The notes beneath the pieces are model-generated. The model had not been told where the DNA came from, ran no database searches, and saw only the letters and a list, made by a program, of their open reading frames with translations. Made by a program: the position numbers and the translations under genes. Shown here piece after piece: positions 27,805-41,078 of a stretch of DNA of 64,000 bases. The stretch's first letter is position 1; the number at the start of each line of letters is the position of its first letter. The stretch is from Rubrivivax sp. (lineage in GTDB: Bacteria > Pseudomonadota > Gammaproteobacteria > Burkholderiales > Burkholderiaceae_C): contig JAHBZT010000002.1 in the NCBI GenBank assembly GCA_019635315.1, forward strand, positions 558,001 through 622,000. Reading direction: 5' to 3'.

Positions 27805-29478
27805 ATGCAAGCCGATCGGTCCAGGCCGCTCGCCCTGGCGGACCAACCGCCGCTGACGCTGGGCGCATTGCGGGTCGAGCCGGCGACGCGCCAGCTGCAC
27901 CATCGAGGCGTCGCGACCACGCTGGAGCCGCGCGTCATGCAGGTGCTGGTGGTGCTGGCGCGCGAGCCGGGGCGCGTGGTCGGCCGCCAGGAGCTGATCG
28001 ACCGCTGCTGGGACGGCCGCGTCGTCGGCGACAACGCGATCAACCGCGTCATCTCGCGCCTGCGCCACCTGGCCGCCGGTCTGGACGACGACGCATTCGC
28101 CATCGAGTCGATCGCCCGCGTGGGCTACCGGCTGACACCACCGCCCGGGACGCCGGCCACAGCGGCGGCCGCCACCGGCAACACCTTCGCGGCGGCGACG
28201 GCCGATTCGGTTGGCGCGGCGACCCCGCCCGTCACCGCCGTCGGCAGCGCCGCGACGCGCGGCGCTGGCGCCGCGGGACGGCCCGCCGAGACCGCGACGC
28301 CCGCGTCGCTGCGCCGTCGCCGCTGGCTCGTCGGTGCCGGCGTCGGCACGGCGCTGGCCGGCAGCGGTGCGCTGGGCATCGCGATGCGCATCGCCGAACG
28401 GCCGGCGGCGACGCCGCTCGACGCGCAGTCCGTGGAGTTGCGACGGCTCGGGGAGCTCGCCTTGCGCCAGGGCACCTACCTCGCCGCCGCCGAAGCCGTC
28501 GACCACTTCCGCGTCCTGTGCGACAAGCATGGCGACCGGCCCGAACACTGGGGCCTGCTGGCGCTGGCCTGCGCCGCCCGGCGCGGCTTCAACGTCCAGC
28601 AGGACGTGGACCCGCTGGGTGAACTCACGCGCACGGCCGCCGCGCGCGCGCTGGCGGCCGATCCGCACAACGCCGATGCCGCGGTCGCGCTGGTCATGCT
28701 GCGGCCGCTGTTCCGCGGCTGGCACGGGATGGAGACCGCCTGCACCGCGTTGCTGCAGCAGCACCCGCGGAACTGGATGCTGCTGTCCACGCTGGCCCGC
28801 GTGCATGCCGAGACGGGCCGCTGGCGTACCGCGATCCCGCTGCTCGAGCGCGCGCTCGAGGCCGAGCCCCTGTTGCCCTCGGTGTCGGCCCGGCGTGCCT
28901 TTGCGCTGTGGTGCGTCGGGCGCGGCGACGACGCGGCGGTGGCCTTCGACGATGCCCTGGAGCGCTGGCGCCGCCACCCCTTGCTCTGGCACCGCGTGCT
29001 CCAGTTCCGCCTGTTCAGCGGCCGCCTGGACGAGGCCGCGGCGCAGCTCGCCGACGAGCGCCAGCGCTCCTACGACGAGAACGGCCTGCCGCGCGAGATC
29101 GCGCGGCTGGCGGTGCAGGCCCTGGCACAGCCGGCGCGCGCCCCGCTGGCGGAGGAACTGGCCGGCGCCATCGCCCGCGCACGCACGGGGGGGTCGATGG
29201 CCAGCCAGTGGGCCCTGGCGCTGCTGGCGGCCGTCGGCCGCATCGACCAGGCTTTCGAGATGGCGCGCGTCTACTACTTCGGGGGGGCCGTTGGCGCGCG
29301 CCTGCAGCCGGCGCCGGCGCGCCTGGAGATGAGGGCGACCGACCTGCTGTTCACGCCCGACACGCGGGTGCTGCGCATGGATGCCCGCTTCGCCGAGCTG
29401 ACCGCCAAGCTCGGGCTGGACGACTACTGGCGCGTGGCCGGGGCCGACCCCGACCACCGCCGGGCCGCCGCCGGCTGA
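27805..29478 (+). CDS. ToxR/CadC-like winged-helix membrane regulator with TPR-like C-terminus
   Basis: This 557-residue protein begins with an OmpR-type winged-helix DNA-binding domain (about residues 15-112: LTLGALRVEPATRQL, then GRQELIDRCW, INRVISRLR and a C-terminal ESIARVGYRL hairpin). It has an Ala/Thr linker, a single membrane helix (about 174-195, preceded by RRRR) and a C-terminal helical repeat region resembling TPRs. There is no receiver domain. This is the ToxR/CadC architecture, which senses from the periplasm and binds DNA from the membrane. The start follows GGGAGGTG. The signal and targets are unknown; position after the PDH operon may be accidental. Confidence 0.8.
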   Translation: MQADRSRPLALADQPPLTLGALRVEPATRQLHHRGVATTLEPRVMQVLVVLAREPGRVVGRQELIDRCWDGRVVGDNAINRVISRLRHLAAGLDDDAFAIESIARVGYRLTPPPGTPATAAAATGNTFAAATADSVGAATPPVTAVGSAATRGAGAAGRPAETATPASLRRRRWLVGAGVGTALAGSGALGIAMRIAERPAATPLDAQSVELRRLGELALRQGTYLAAAEAVDHFRVLCDKHGDRPEHWGLLALACAARRGFNVQQDVDPLGELTRTAAARALAADPHNADAAVALVMLRPLFRGWHGMETACTALLQQHPRNWMLLSTLARVHAETGRWRTAIPLLERALEAEPLLPSVSARRAFALWCVGRGDDAAVAFDDALERWRRHPLLWHRVLQFRLFSGRLDEAAAQLADERQRSYDENGLPREIARLAVQALAQPARAPLAEELAGAIARARTGGSMASQWALALLAAVGRIDQAFEMARVYYFGGAVGARLQPAPARLEMRATDLLFTPDTRVLRMDARFAELTAKLGLDDYWRVAGADPDHRRAAAG

Positions 29479-29501
29479 GCGGCCATCGGGCGGTGCCGGC
29501 T

Positions 29502-31013
29502 TCAGCCCGCGCCGGCGCCCGGCGGGTGGCGCCCGTACAGGCGACCCAGCTCGGCCAGCCGCCCAGCGTGCCAGGGATGGACCTGGTTCCACTGGAAGCG
29601 CCAGCGCCACCAGCCGCTGGCCTGGCCGGGAAAGTTCATGCGGCATTCGGTCGGCAGCGCCAGCACGTCCTGCATCGGCACGATGGCGGTGTCGGCGACG
29701 CTGGCCAGCGCGGCACGGATCATCGTCCACGGCATGTCGTGGCCGTCGGTGGCCAGGTAGCCGCGCGCGAAATGGCGCTCGTGGTCGCTTGCCGTGGCCC
29801 ACCAGCCGGCGACGGTATCGTTGTCGTGGGTGCCGGTGTAGACCACGCTGTCGGGCTCGTGGTGGTGGGGCAGGAAGCGGTCGCTGGCGTCGCCGGCGAA
29901 GGCAAACTGCAGGATGCGCATGCCGGGGAAGGCAAACTTGCGCCGCAGCGCGTCGACGTCCGGGGTGATCACGCCCAGGTCCTCGGCGATGATGGGCAGC
30001 GGCCCGAGCGCCTTGGCGACGGCCTTGAACAGCGCCTCGCCCGGGCCCGGTACCCAGCGGCCATTGACCGCGGTCGGCTCGCTGTCCGGGATCTCCCAGT
30101 GCGCGGCGAAGCCGCGGAAGTGGTCGATGCGCAGCAGGTCGTAGAGCTCGAAGCCTCGCCGCACGCGTTCCACCCACCAGGCGTAGCCGTCCCTGGCGTG
30201 TTCGGCCCAGCGGTACAGCGGGTTGCCCCAGCGCTGGCCGGTGGCGCTGAAGAAGTCCGGCGGCACGCCGGCGACCACGGTCGGGCGGCCGTCGGCGTCC
30301 AGCTCGAACAGCCGCGGCTGGGCCCACACCTCGGCGCTGTGGTGGGCGATGAAGATCGGCGCGTCGCCGACGAGCTCGACGCCGCGTCCGTTCGCATAGG
30401 CCTTCAGCGCCGCCCACTGGCGGAAGAACGCCCACTGGCAGAAGGTCCAGAAGGCGATGCGCGCGCCATGCTCGCCGCGCGCCGCGGCCAGCGCCGCCGG
30501 GTCGCGCGCGGCCAGCGCAGCCGGCCAGTCGCACCAGTCGCGGCCCGGGTGGGCCTCCGACAGCGCCATGAACAGCGCATAGTCGTCCAGCCAGCCGGCA
30601 TGGGCCGCGGCGAAGGCATCGTGCGCCGCCCGCTGCTCGGGCGTGCCGGCCTGCGCGAAGCGGGCGGCGGCACGTTGCAGGCGCTGCATGCGAAACGGCA
30701 CCATCGCCGCGAAGTCCACCGCCGCGGCGTCCAGCCCCGGCGCCGGCACCAGGTCGGCGGCGTCCAGCCAGCCCTGTTGCGCCAGTTCGGCCAGGTCCAC
30801 CAGCAGCACGTTGCCGGCGAAGGCCGAGTTGCTCATGTACGGCGAGTTGCCCGGGCCGATGCCGGTCAGCGGCAGCACCTGCCAGTAGCGCTGGCCGGCG
30901 CTGACCAGCCAGTCGACGAAATGCCGGGCCTCGGGCCCGAGGTCGCCCGAGCCGAAGGGGCCGGGCAGCGAGGTCGGGTGCAGCAGCACGCCGCTGGCGC
31001 GGGGCAGTCTCAT
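29502..31013 (-). CDS. malQ: 4-alpha-glucanotransferase (amylomaltase)
   Basis: This 503-residue protein is a GH77 enzyme. It starts [20 protein letters not shown], the standard family N-terminus, and contains LLRIDHFRGF (nucleophile Asp), IIAEDLG (acid/base Glu) and YTGTHDNDTVAGWW. It moves alpha-1,4-glucan segments between maltodextrins, supporting glycogen turnover. Its ATG overlaps the glgX stop by 4 nt (ATGA). It is the last gene of the minus-strand operon glgP-glgB-glgX-malQ. Confidence 0.95.
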   Translation of the reverse strand: MRLPRASGVLLHPTSLPGPFGSGDLGPEARHFVDWLVSAGQRYWQVLPLTGIGPGNSPYMSNSAFAGNVLLVDLAELAQQGWLDAADLVPAPGLDAAAVDFAAMVPFRMQRLQRAAARFAQAGTPEQRAAHDAFAAAHAGWLDDYALFMALSEAHPGRDWCDWPAALAARDPAALAAARGEHGARIAFWTFCQWAFFRQWAALKAYANGRGVELVGDAPIFIAHHSAEVWAQPRLFELDADGRPTVVAGVPPDFFSATGQRWGNPLYRWAEHARDGYAWWVERVRRGFELYDLLRIDHFRGFAAHWEIPDSEPTAVNGRWVPGPGEALFKAVAKALGPLPIIAEDLGVITPDVDALRRKFAFPGMRILQFAFAGDASDRFLPHHHEPDSVVYTGTHDNDTVAGWWATASDHERHFARGYLATDGHDMPWTMIRAALASVADTAIVPMQDVLALPTECRMNFPGQASGWWRWRFQWNQVHPWHAGRLAELGRLYGRHPPGAGAG

Positions 31014-33211
31014 CGCGGGGTCCCTGGCGAAGCGTCGGACGGAGGGGCGGCGGCATCGCGCAGCAGCAGCAGCGCGCGCGCCGGCAGGTCGATCGCGGCG
31101 GGGTCGCGGGCCGCGGCGCGCCGCCAGCCGCTGCGGCCGTCGGGCCGGGTGCTGTCGAGTTCGCAGACCCAGTCGCCCGGCGGCAGCACGAAGTCGGCGT
31201 CGGTGTCGCGGCCGTTGATCAGCAGCAGCAGCGGCGCCCGGCCCCCGCCCGGCACGCCGATCCAGGCGCCGACGATGCGCGACATGCGGTTGTTCCAGTG
31301 CTCGGCGCCCAGCGCCTGCCCGGTGCGGCGCAGCCAGGCTAGGTCGTGGCGGCCCTGCGCGTCCGGCAGCCCGGTATACCAGCGCGGCGCCAGCGGCAGC
31401 AGGCGCCGGCGCAGCGCCAGCAGGTGCGCCGTGTAGTCGATCAGCGATTCGTCGGCCTGCTGCCAGGCGATCCAGGTCGTCTCGTTGTCCTGGCAGTAGG
31501 GGTTGTTGTTGCCGCCCTGGCTGTGGCCGAGCTCGTCGCCGGCGGCCAGCATCGGCGTGCCCTGGGCCAGCAGCAGCGTGGCCAACAGCGCGCGCTTCAG
31601 GCGTGCGCGCAGCATCAGCACCTCGGGGTCGTCGGTCGGGCCTTCCCAGCCGCAGTTCCAGCTCAGGTTGTGGCCGTGGCCGTCGCGGTTGCCCTCGCCG
31701 TTGGCCTCGTTGTGGCGCAGGTCGTAGCTGACGAGGTCGTGCAGCGTGAAGCCGTCGTGCGAGACGATGTAGTTCAGCGACTCCAGCGGCGAGCGCGAGC
31801 GGCCCTGGTAGAGGTCCGACGAGCCGGCCAGGCGCAGTGCCAGCTCGCCGCGCGTGCAGTCGCCGCCCAGCCAGAAGGCGCGCACGGTGTCGCGGAACCT
31901 GTCGTTCCACTCCAGCCAGCCGCGCGGGAAGCCGCCGACCTGGTAGCCGTCGGGACCCAGGTCCCAGGGCTCGGCGACCAGCAGCACGCGCTGCAGCACC
32001 GGGTCCTGCAGCACGGCCTTGAAGAAGGGGCCGTCGCGCTCGAAGCCGTGGTCGCCGCGGCCCAGCACCGGCGCGAGGTCGAAGCGGAAGCCGTCGACGC
32101 CGAAGTCCGTCACCCACAGGCGCAGGCTGTCCATCACCCACTGCAGCACACGCGGGTGGCGGATGTCCAGCGTGTTGCCGCAGCCGGTCCAGTTCTCGCA
32201 GCGCTCGGGGTGACCGGGCGGCGCGCGGTACCAGGAGCGGTTGTCCAGGCCGCGCCAGGCCAGGGTCGGCCCGCGCTCGTCGCCTTCGGGCGTGTGGTTG
32301 TAGACGACGTCGATCAGCACCTCGAAGCCGGCCTCGTGCAGCCGGCGCACCATGGCGCGGAACTCGTCGCGCGGGTGCGGCGTCGCGGCCAGCCGCGGAT
32401 CGGGGCAGAAGAAGCCCAGCGTGTTGTAGCCCCAGTAGTTGACCAGCCCGCGCCCGACCAGGTGCGCCTCGGACAGCACCTGCTGCACCGGCAGCAGGCT
32501 CAGCGTGGTGACACCCAGGCGTTGCAGGTGCGCGATCGCGGCCGGGCTGGCGAGGCCGGCAAAGGTGCCGCGCTCGGCCTCGGGCACGCCGGGCAGACGC
32601 CTCGTGAAGCCGCGCACGTGCAGTTCGTAGACCACGCGCTGCGCGGCCGCGACCGGACGGCGCGGGGGCGGCGGCGGCGCCGGCGCGTCGTGCACGACAC
32701 GCGCCTTGTGCGCGCCGCGTGCGTTGTCCTGCGGGTCCAGGTGCTGGGCATGGTCGCGGTCGGCGGCGAAGTGCGCGCCGTGCCAGTCGAAGCCGCCGGG
32801 CGGCGGCACGATCTCGCGCGCCCAGGGGTCGAGCAGCAGCTTGTGCGGGTTGAAGCGGTGGCCGCGCTCGGGCCGCCACGGCCCATGCGCTCGCAGCCCG
32901 TAGACGAGCCCGGCGCCGGCCCCGGGCAGGCGGCCATGCCAGACGTCGCCGCTGCGGGCCGGCAGCGGCAGCCGCGCCAGCTCGACCTCGCCGGCGGCGT
33001 CGAACAGGCACAGGTCGACCTGCGTGGCGTGCGCCGAGAAGACCGCGACGTTGACGCCGTCGCCGTCGACGGTGGCGCCCATCGGCCACGGCTGTCCGGG
33101 CTGCAGCACCGGCAGCGCTTCGCCGGCGCGCACGACGAGCGCGGGTCGCGCCGCGGCCGCGACGGCGCCGGAAGCGGGCAGGGCTGCCGCGTCGCCGCTC
33201 AGGCCGTCCAC
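31010..33211 (-). CDS. glgX: Glycogen debranching enzyme (GlgX type)
   Basis: This protein of about 733 residues is a GH13 debranching enzyme. An N-terminal CBM48 domain ([20 protein letters not shown]) precedes the barrel motifs [19 protein letters not shown] (nucleophile Asp), LLVAEPWD (acid/base Glu) and [10 protein letters not shown]. It removes limit-dextrin side chains from phosphorylase-trimmed glycogen. The start is uncertain: I use the GTG at 33211, which overlaps the glgB stop by 13 nt, but other in-frame GTG codons 20-30 residues further in would also keep the CBM48 domain. It overlaps malQ by 4 nt. Confidence 0.88.
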   Translation of the reverse strand: MDGLSGDAAALPASGAVAAAARPALVVRAGEALPVLQPGQPWPMGATVDGDGVNVAVFSAHATQVDLCLFDAAGEVELARLPLPARSGDVWHGRLPGAGAGLVYGLRAHGPWRPERGHRFNPHKLLLDPWAREIVPPPGGFDWHGAHFAADRDHAQHLDPQDNARGAHKARVVHDAPAPPPPPRRPVAAAQRVVYELHVRGFTRRLPGVPEAERGTFAGLASPAAIAHLQRLGVTTLSLLPVQQVLSEAHLVGRGLVNYWGYNTLGFFCPDPRLAATPHPRDEFRAMVRRLHEAGFEVLIDVVYNHTPEGDERGPTLAWRGLDNRSWYRAPPGHPERCENWTGCGNTLDIRHPRVLQWVMDSLRLWVTDFGVDGFRFDLAPVLGRGDHGFERDGPFFKAVLQDPVLQRVLLVAEPWDLGPDGYQVGGFPRGWLEWNDRFRDTVRAFWLGGDCTRGELALRLAGSSDLYQGRSRSPLESLNYIVSHDGFTLHDLVSYDLRHNEANGEGNRDGHGHNLSWNCGWEGPTDDPEVLMLRARLKRALLATLLLAQGTPMLAAGDELGHSQGGNNNPYCQDNETTWIAWQQADESLIDYTAHLLALRRRLLPLAPRWYTGLPDAQGRHDLAWLRRTGQALGAEHWNNRMSRIVGAWIGVPGGGRAPLLLLINGRDTDADFVLPPGDWVCELDSTRPDGRSGWRRAAARDPAAIDLPARALLLLRDAAAPPSDASPGTPR

Positions 33212-35370
33212 TGCAGGAAGACGGTGGCCAGCGGCGGCACCGTCAGCAGCACCGACTGCGGCCGCCCGTGGCTCTCGACCGCCTCGCTGTGCGCCGCGCC
33301 CAGCGGCGTGCCGACATTGCCGCCGCCGTAGTGCGCCGAGTCGGTATTGAGGCGCTCGCGCCACAGTCCGGCACGCGGCACGCCCAGGCGCAGGCCATGG
33401 TGCACGACGGGCGCGAAGTTGCAGACGACGAGCAGGCAGGAGCCGTCGCTGCCGTGGCGCACGAAGGCCAGCAGGCTGCGCCGCGCGTCCTCGTGGTCCA
33501 CCCACTCGAAGCCGGCGGGCACGAAGTCCTGCGTGTGCAGCGCCGGGCACTCGCGCAGCAGCGCGTTGAGGTCGCGCACCAGGCGCTGCACGCCGGCGTG
33601 ATGGGGCTGCTCGAGCAGGTGCCAGTCCAGGCTCTGCGCATCGTTCCACTCGCGTTCCTGCGCGAATTCGCCGCCCATGAAGAGCAGCTTCTTGCCCGGG
33701 TGGCCCCACATGAAGCCGTAGTAGGCGCGCAGGTTGGCGAAGCGCTGCCAGCGGTCGCCCGGCATGCGGCCGATCAGCGAGCCCTTGCCGTGCACGACCT
33801 CGTCGTGCGACAGCGGCAGCACGAAATTCTCGTTGAAGGCATAGACCAGGCCGAAGCTCATCTCGCCGTGGTGGTAGGGGCGATGGACGGGGTCGCGCGC
33901 CATGTATTTCAGCGTGTCGTGCATCCAGCCCATGTTCCACTTGTAGTGGAAGCCCAGGCCGCCGGCCCAGGGCGGGCGGCTGACGGCCGGGAAGGCGGTC
34001 GACTCCTCGGCCAGCGTCACGGCGTCGGGACGCTCGACGCCGACGACCTCGTTGAGCCGCTTCAGGAACGAGATCGCCTCCAGGTTCTCGCGCCCGCCGT
34101 GCACGTTGGGGATCCACTCGCCGGGCCGGCGGCTGTAGTCGCGGTACAGCATCGAGGCCACCGCGTCGACGCGCAAGCCGTCGATGCCGAAGCGCTCCAG
34201 CCAGTACAGCGCGCTGCCGACCAGGAAATTGCGCACCTCGGTGCGGCCGAAGTTGTAGATCAGCGTATTCCAGTCGCGGTGGAAGCCCTCGCGCGGGTCG
34301 ACGTACTCGAACAGCGCCGTGCCGTCGAAGCGCGCCAGTCCCCAGTCGTCGGACGGGAAGTGCGCCGGCACCCAGTCCAGCAGCACGCCCAGGCCGGCGC
34401 CGTGGGCGCGCGCGACGAAGCGGCGCAGGCCCTCCGGGCTGCCGTAGCGCGCGGTCGGTGCATACAGGCCCAGCGTCTGGTAGCCCCAGGAGCCGTCGAA
34501 GGGGTGTTCGCTGACCGGCAGCAGCTCCAGGTGCGTGAAGCCCATCTCCGCCGCATAGGGCACCAGCGTGTCGGCCAGTTCGTCCCAGTCCAGCCAGCGG
34601 TTGCCGTCCTCGACGCGGCGCCGCCACGAACCCAGGTGCACCTCGTAGATGCTGACCGGCGCGTCCAGCGCATTGGCGCGCCGCCGCGCCGGCGAGGGCG
34701 GCAGCGCCGGCGGCAGCGGGGCGACCAGGCTGGCATTGGCCGGCCGCAGCTCGGCGCGGCGTGCATAGGGGTCGGCCTTCAGCGGCAGCAGGCGGCCGTC
34801 GCGGTCCAGCAGCTCGTACTTGTAGGCGCTGCCCTCGGCCACGCCGGGCAGGAACAGCTCCCAGACCCCGCACTCGCGGCGCAGGCGCATCGGGTGGCGG
34901 CGGCCGTCCCAGTGGTTGAATGCGCCGACGACGCTGACGCGCGACGCATTCGGGGCCCAGACGGCGAACGCGGTGCCGGCCACGCCGTCCATCATGCGCG
35001 GCGTCGCGCCCAGCACCTCGAAGGGTCGCAGGTGCGAACCCTCGGCCAGCAGCCAGGCGTCGACCTCGCCGAGTACGGTGCCGAAGCGGTAGGGGTCCTC
35101 CAGCACCGCCAGCCGGCCGTCGCCCCAGCGCACCTGCAGTGCGTAGGCCGTGGCGCCATCAGGCAGCGGCCCTTCGAACAGGCCGTCGGCGTGCAATGGC
35201 GCCAGCGCGGCCGCCGGCCGGCCTTCGGCGAGTGCCTGCACCGACGCCGCGCCGGGCAGCCAGGCGCGCACCCGGGTGCGGCCGTCGCTGCCGCGGTGCG
35301 GGCCCAGCACCGCGAAGGGGTCGCCGTGGCGACCCAGGCGCAGCGCCTCGATGTCGTCGGCGCTCAGCAT
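33199..35370 (-). CDS. glgB: 1,4-alpha-glucan branching enzyme
   Basis: This 723-residue protein is a GH13 branching enzyme with two N-terminal beta domains (the second with [23 protein letters not shown]48) and the catalytic barrel. The motifs [21 protein letters not shown] (nucleophile Asp), VTLAEEST (acid/base Glu) and [11 protein letters not shown] are intact. It makes the alpha-1,6 branches of glycogen. The ATG at 35370-35368 is chosen because the domain begins at once ([20 protein letters not shown]). glgP lies 37 nt upstream and glgX overlaps its 3' end. Confidence 0.95.
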   Translation of the reverse strand: MLSADDIEALRLGRHGDPFAVLGPHRGSDGRTRVRAWLPGAASVQALAEGRPAAALAPLHADGLFEGPLPDGATAYALQVRWGDGRLAVLEDPYRFGTVLGEVDAWLLAEGSHLRPFEVLGATPRMMDGVAGTAFAVWAPNASRVSVVGAFNHWDGRRHPMRLRRECGVWELFLPGVAEGSAYKYELLDRDGRLLPLKADPYARRAELRPANASLVAPLPPALPPSPARRRANALDAPVSIYEVHLGSWRRRVEDGNRWLDWDELADTLVPYAAEMGFTHLELLPVSEHPFDGSWGYQTLGLYAPTARYGSPEGLRRFVARAHGAGLGVLLDWVPAHFPSDDWGLARFDGTALFEYVDPREGFHRDWNTLIYNFGRTEVRNFLVGSALYWLERFGIDGLRVDAVASMLYRDYSRRPGEWIPNVHGGRENLEAISFLKRLNEVVGVERPDAVTLAEESTAFPAVSRPPWAGGLGFHYKWNMGWMHDTLKYMARDPVHRPYHHGEMSFGLVYAFNENFVLPLSHDEVVHGKGSLIGRMPGDRWQRFANLRAYYGFMWGHPGKKLLFMGGEFAQEREWNDAQSLDWHLLEQPHHAGVQRLVRDLNALLRECPALHTQDFVPAGFEWVDHEDARRSLLAFVRHGSDGSCLLVVCNFAPVVHHGLRLGVPRAGLWRERLNTDSAHYGGGNVGTPLGAAHSEAVESHGRPQSVLLTVPPLATVFLQWTA

Positions 35371-35407
35371 CGGCAACGGCGGCGCGGCAGGGTCACCGGC
35401 TCGGCCT

Positions 35408-37867
<2,460 letters not shown>

Positions 37868-38196
37868 GTCACTTCGGCGCAGGAGCGCAGGAGTTCGGGC
37901 GGCCGCGGGGGCGATGCGTCGAGTGTCCCTGAACGACGGTCGCACCGTCAAACGGTTTTCGTGGAGCGGCAACGTAGTTCCACTACATCCACTCGTGCAT
38001 GTTCAAGGTCCACGCTCGACCTGGCTCGAATCGGCATCACTCCTTCGCGCTTGAAGACAAACTTCCACAGATAGTTGCTGCAGATATCAAAAGTTCTTCT
38101 TGAACAACAAGCTCTCTGACGATCCGGCAACGACTCGGACGATAGAAGACGAAGCGTTGTAGTTTGACTGCATTCGATCACTTCGCAGGAGACAAC
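37868..38196. promoter_or_regulatory. Divergent control region between glgP and glgC
   Basis: These 329 bp hold no convincing gene. The stretch from about 38040 to 38165 is clearly more AT-rich than the rest of the window. An inverted repeat GTTC-N5-GAAC lies at 38093-38105. The region must drive both glycogen degradation (glgP side) and synthesis (glgC side). I see no unambiguous -35/-10 pair and cannot name a regulator. Confidence 0.5.
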
Positions 38197-39459
38197 ATGC
38201 GTCCCGTCGATGTGGCCCAGAGCCTGGACCTGCCGCGGCGTGCCGTCGCGCTGGTGCTGGCCGGCGGGCGTGGCAGCCGCCTGAAGAACCTGACCGACAG
38301 CCGCGCCAAGCCGGCGGTCTATTTCGGCGGCAAGTTCCGCATCGTCGACTTCGCGCTGTCCAACTGCATGAACAGCGGCATCCGGCGCATCGGCGTCATC
38401 ACGCAGTACAAGAGCCACAGCCTGCTGCGCCACCTGCAGCGCGGCTGGGCCTTCCTGAAGAGCGAGATGAACGAGTTCGTCGACCTGCTGCCGGCACAGC
38501 AGCGCGTGGACGAGGAGCACTGGTACCGCGGCACCGCCGACGCCGTCTACCAGAACCAGGACATCCTGGCCGCCTACCGCGCCGACTACGTCGTCGTGCT
38601 GGCCGGCGACCACATCTACAAGATGAACTATGCGCTGATGCTGGCCGACCACGTGGCGCTGGGCCGCGAGTGCACGGTCGGCTGCATCGAGGTGCCGCGC
38701 GACGAGGCCAGCGCCCTCGGCGTGATGGCGATCGACGAGCACCGGCGCATCATCGACTTCGTCGAGAAGCCGGCCGACCCGCCGGCGATGCCCGGGCGGC
38801 CGCAGAGCTCGCTGGCCAGCATGGGCATCTATGTCTTCAATGCGCGCTTCCTGTACCGCGAGCTGGAACGCGACATGGCCGACCCGAACTCCAGCCACGA
38901 CTTCGGCAAGGACATCATCCCCAAGATGGTGAAGGCGGGCGTCGCCGCGGCGCACCCGTTCGAGCTGAGCTGCGTCGGCACCAAGCCGGGGCTGCCGCCG
39001 TACTGGCGCGACGTGGGCACGATCGACGCCTACTGGGACGCCAACATCGACCTCACCGCGACCGACCCGCAGCTCAACCTGTACGACACCAACTGGCCGA
39101 TCTGGACCTACCAGCCGCAGCTGCCGCCGGCCAAGTTCGTGCACAACGAGCCCGAGCGCCGCGGCATGGCCATCGAGAGCCTGGTCTCCGGCGGCTGCAT
39201 CGTCAGCGGCTCGGTCTTCCGCACGGTGCTGTTCTCCAGCGTGCGCGTGCACTCGCACGCCCAGGTGAACTGGAGCGTGCTGCTGCCCGGCGTGCAGGTG
39301 GGCCGCCATGCGCGCATCAACCGGGCAGTGATCGACCGCGACTGCGTGATCCCCGACGGCCTGGTCGTCGGCGAGGACGCGGCCGCCGACGCGGCGCGCT
39401 TCCACCGCACCGACAGCGGCATCACGCTGGTCACGCGCGACATGCTGCGGCGGCTGTGA
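38197..39459 (+). CDS. glgC: Glucose-1-phosphate adenylyltransferase
   Basis: This 420-residue protein carries the ADP-glucose pyrophosphorylase signatures [32 protein letters not shown] and [13 protein letters not shown]-terminal left-handed beta-helix follows ([15 protein letters not shown]). It makes ADP-glucose from ATP and glucose-1-phosphate, the committed step of glycogen synthesis. The ATG at 38197 is preferred over an upstream in-frame TTG (38164) because GCAGGAGA lies at 38186-38193. glgA follows after 89 bp on the same strand. Confidence 0.95.
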   Translation: MRPVDVAQSLDLPRRAVALVLAGGRGSRLKNLTDSRAKPAVYFGGKFRIVDFALSNCMNSGIRRIGVITQYKSHSLLRHLQRGWAFLKSEMNEFVDLLPAQQRVDEEHWYRGTADAVYQNQDILAAYRADYVVVLAGDHIYKMNYALMLADHVALGRECTVGCIEVPRDEASALGVMAIDEHRRIIDFVEKPADPPAMPGRPQSSLASMGIYVFNARFLYRELERDMADPNSSHDFGKDIIPKMVKAGVAAAHPFELSCVGTKPGLPPYWRDVGTIDAYWDANIDLTATDPQLNLYDTNWPIWTYQPQLPPAKFVHNEPERRGMAIESLVSGGCIVSGSVFRTVLFSSVRVHSHAQVNWSVLLPGVQVGRHARINRAVIDRDCVIPDGLVVGEDAAADAARFHRTDSGITLVTRDMLRRL

Positions 39460-39548
39460 GTCCACTCGCCGGCGGCCGCGAAGGCAGCACGACGACGACA
39501 AGACCGGGACAAGACGAGGACAAGAGCGCGCAAGGCGCAGGAGGGGTG

Positions 39549-41018
39549 ATGGCGACACCGACGAGGGTGCTGCACGTGGCCGCGGAGGTCTTTCCGGTGG
39601 TCAAGACCGGCGGTCTGGCCGACGTGGTCGCCGCGCTGCCGGTGGCGCAGGCGCAGCAGGGCGCCGACACGCGGCTGCTGCTGCCCGGCTACCCGGCGGT
39701 GCTGGAGTCGCTGGACGGCGCGCGCGGCATCATCGACATCGGCGCCTGCTTCGGCGCGCTGCGCGTGCGGCTGCTGCTGGGGCGGCTGTCGGGCAGCCGG
39801 CTGCCGGCCTATGTCATCGAGGCGCCCTACCTCTACCGCCGCGAAGGCAGCCCCTACCAGGGCCCGGACGGCGAGGAGTGGCCCGACAACCTGCAGCGCT
39901 TCGCACTGCTGGGCTGGGTGGCCGCCCACCTGGCCGCCGGCGACGCCGACCCGGCCTGGGTGCCCGACATCGTGCACGCGCACGACTGGCATGCCGCGAT
40001 GGCCTGCCCCTATGTCGCCGAGCATCCGCCGACGCCGGCCGCGACCGTCTTCACGGTACACAACCTGGCCTACCAGGGGCTGTTTCCGATGCACGACTGG
40101 GCGCTGCTGGGCCTGGCCAGCCGGCTGCTGGCGCCCAGCGGGCTCGAGTACCACGGCCAGCTCAGCTTCATGAAGGCCGGGCTGAAGTTTGCCGACCGCA
40201 TCACCACCGTCAGCCCGACCTACGCGCGCGAGATCGCGACCCCGGAATTCGGTTGCGGCCTGGACGGTGTGATCCGCGGCCGCGGTGCGCAGGTGCTGGG
40301 CATCCTCAACGGCATCGACGACGCGGTCTGGAACCCCGCCACCGACGACGCCATCGCCGAGCGCTACGACGCCGAGCGATGGCAGGGCAAGCTGGCCTGC
40401 CGCCGCGCGCTTCAGCAGGAACTGGGGCTGGACCAGGACGACGGCGCGCTGATCCTCACCGTGGTCAGCCGGCTCACCGCGCAGAAGGGCCTGGACCTCG
40501 TGCTGGGCGCGCTGCCGGACCTGCTGGCGCAGGGCGTGCAGCTGGCGGTGCAGGGCACCGGCGACCCGGCGTTGGAGGCGGCGTTCGCGATCGCGCAGCG
40601 TTCGCACCCCGGGCGCGTGCAGGTCTGCATCGGCTACGACGAGGCGCGTGCGCACCGCTTGATCGCCGGCGCCGACGCCATCGCCGTGCCCTCGCGCTTC
40701 GAGCCCTGCGGGCTGACCCAGATGTACGGGCTGCGCTACGGCACGCTGCCTGTCGTGCGACGCGTCGGCGGGCTCGCCGACACGGTGACCGACGTACGGC
40801 AGCCGGGCGGCACCGGCTTCGTCTTCGACGAGGCGACGCCGGCGGCGCTGGCCGCCTGCGTGGCGCGGGCGGTGGCGACGAAGCGCGACCCGGCGGCCTG
40901 GCACGCGGCGATGGCGCGGGCGATGGCGCAGCCGCTGTCCTGGGGCGGGCCGGCGCGGGAGTACCTGGCGCTGTACGAGGAGGTGAGGGCGGGGCGCGGC
41001 GGACGAGCCGGCGGCTGA
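39549..41018 (+). CDS. glgA: Glycogen synthase (ADP-glucose type)
   Basis: This 489-residue GT5 enzyme starts with the KTGGLADV substrate loop (after [12 protein letters not shown]) and has the GT-B C-terminal motif [19 protein letters not shown]. It adds ADP-glucose units to glycogen. The ATG at 39549 follows AGGAGGGGTG closely; a GTG three bases upstream (39546) is a possible alternative. With glgC it forms the plus-strand synthesis operon, opposite the degradation operon. Confidence 0.95.
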   Translation: MATPTRVLHVAAEVFPVVKTGGLADVVAALPVAQAQQGADTRLLLPGYPAVLESLDGARGIIDIGACFGALRVRLLLGRLSGSRLPAYVIEAPYLYRREGSPYQGPDGEEWPDNLQRFALLGWVAAHLAAGDADPAWVPDIVHAHDWHAAMACPYVAEHPPTPAATVFTVHNLAYQGLFPMHDWALLGLASRLLAPSGLEYHGQLSFMKAGLKFADRITTVSPTYAREIATPEFGCGLDGVIRGRGAQVLGILNGIDDAVWNPATDDAIAERYDAERWQGKLACRRALQQELGLDQDDGALILTVVSRLTAQKGLDLVLGALPDLLAQGVQLAVQGTGDPALEAAFAIAQRSHPGRVQVCIGYDEARAHRLIAGADAIAVPSRFEPCGLTQMYGLRYGTLPVVRRVGGLADTVTDVRQPGGTGFVFDEATPAALAACVARAVATKRDPAAWHAAMARAMAQPLSWGGPAREYLALYEEVRAGRGGRAGG

Positions 41019-41078
41019 CCCGCGCGCGACGCGCACGGCCGATGCCGACGCCGCGACCGCTGCCGCTGTGTCGAAGGC

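Noticed and set aside
25816..31056. 1,746-codon minus-strand open frame across lpdA, the regulator and malQ
   Set aside because: It crosses real genes on both strands; the composition is that of an out-of-frame translation.
31010..34873. Apparent glgB-glgX fusion in one frame
   Set aside because: Only the glgX part has family motifs in this frame. glgB is read in another frame, ends at 33199, and overlaps glgX slightly, so they are two genes.
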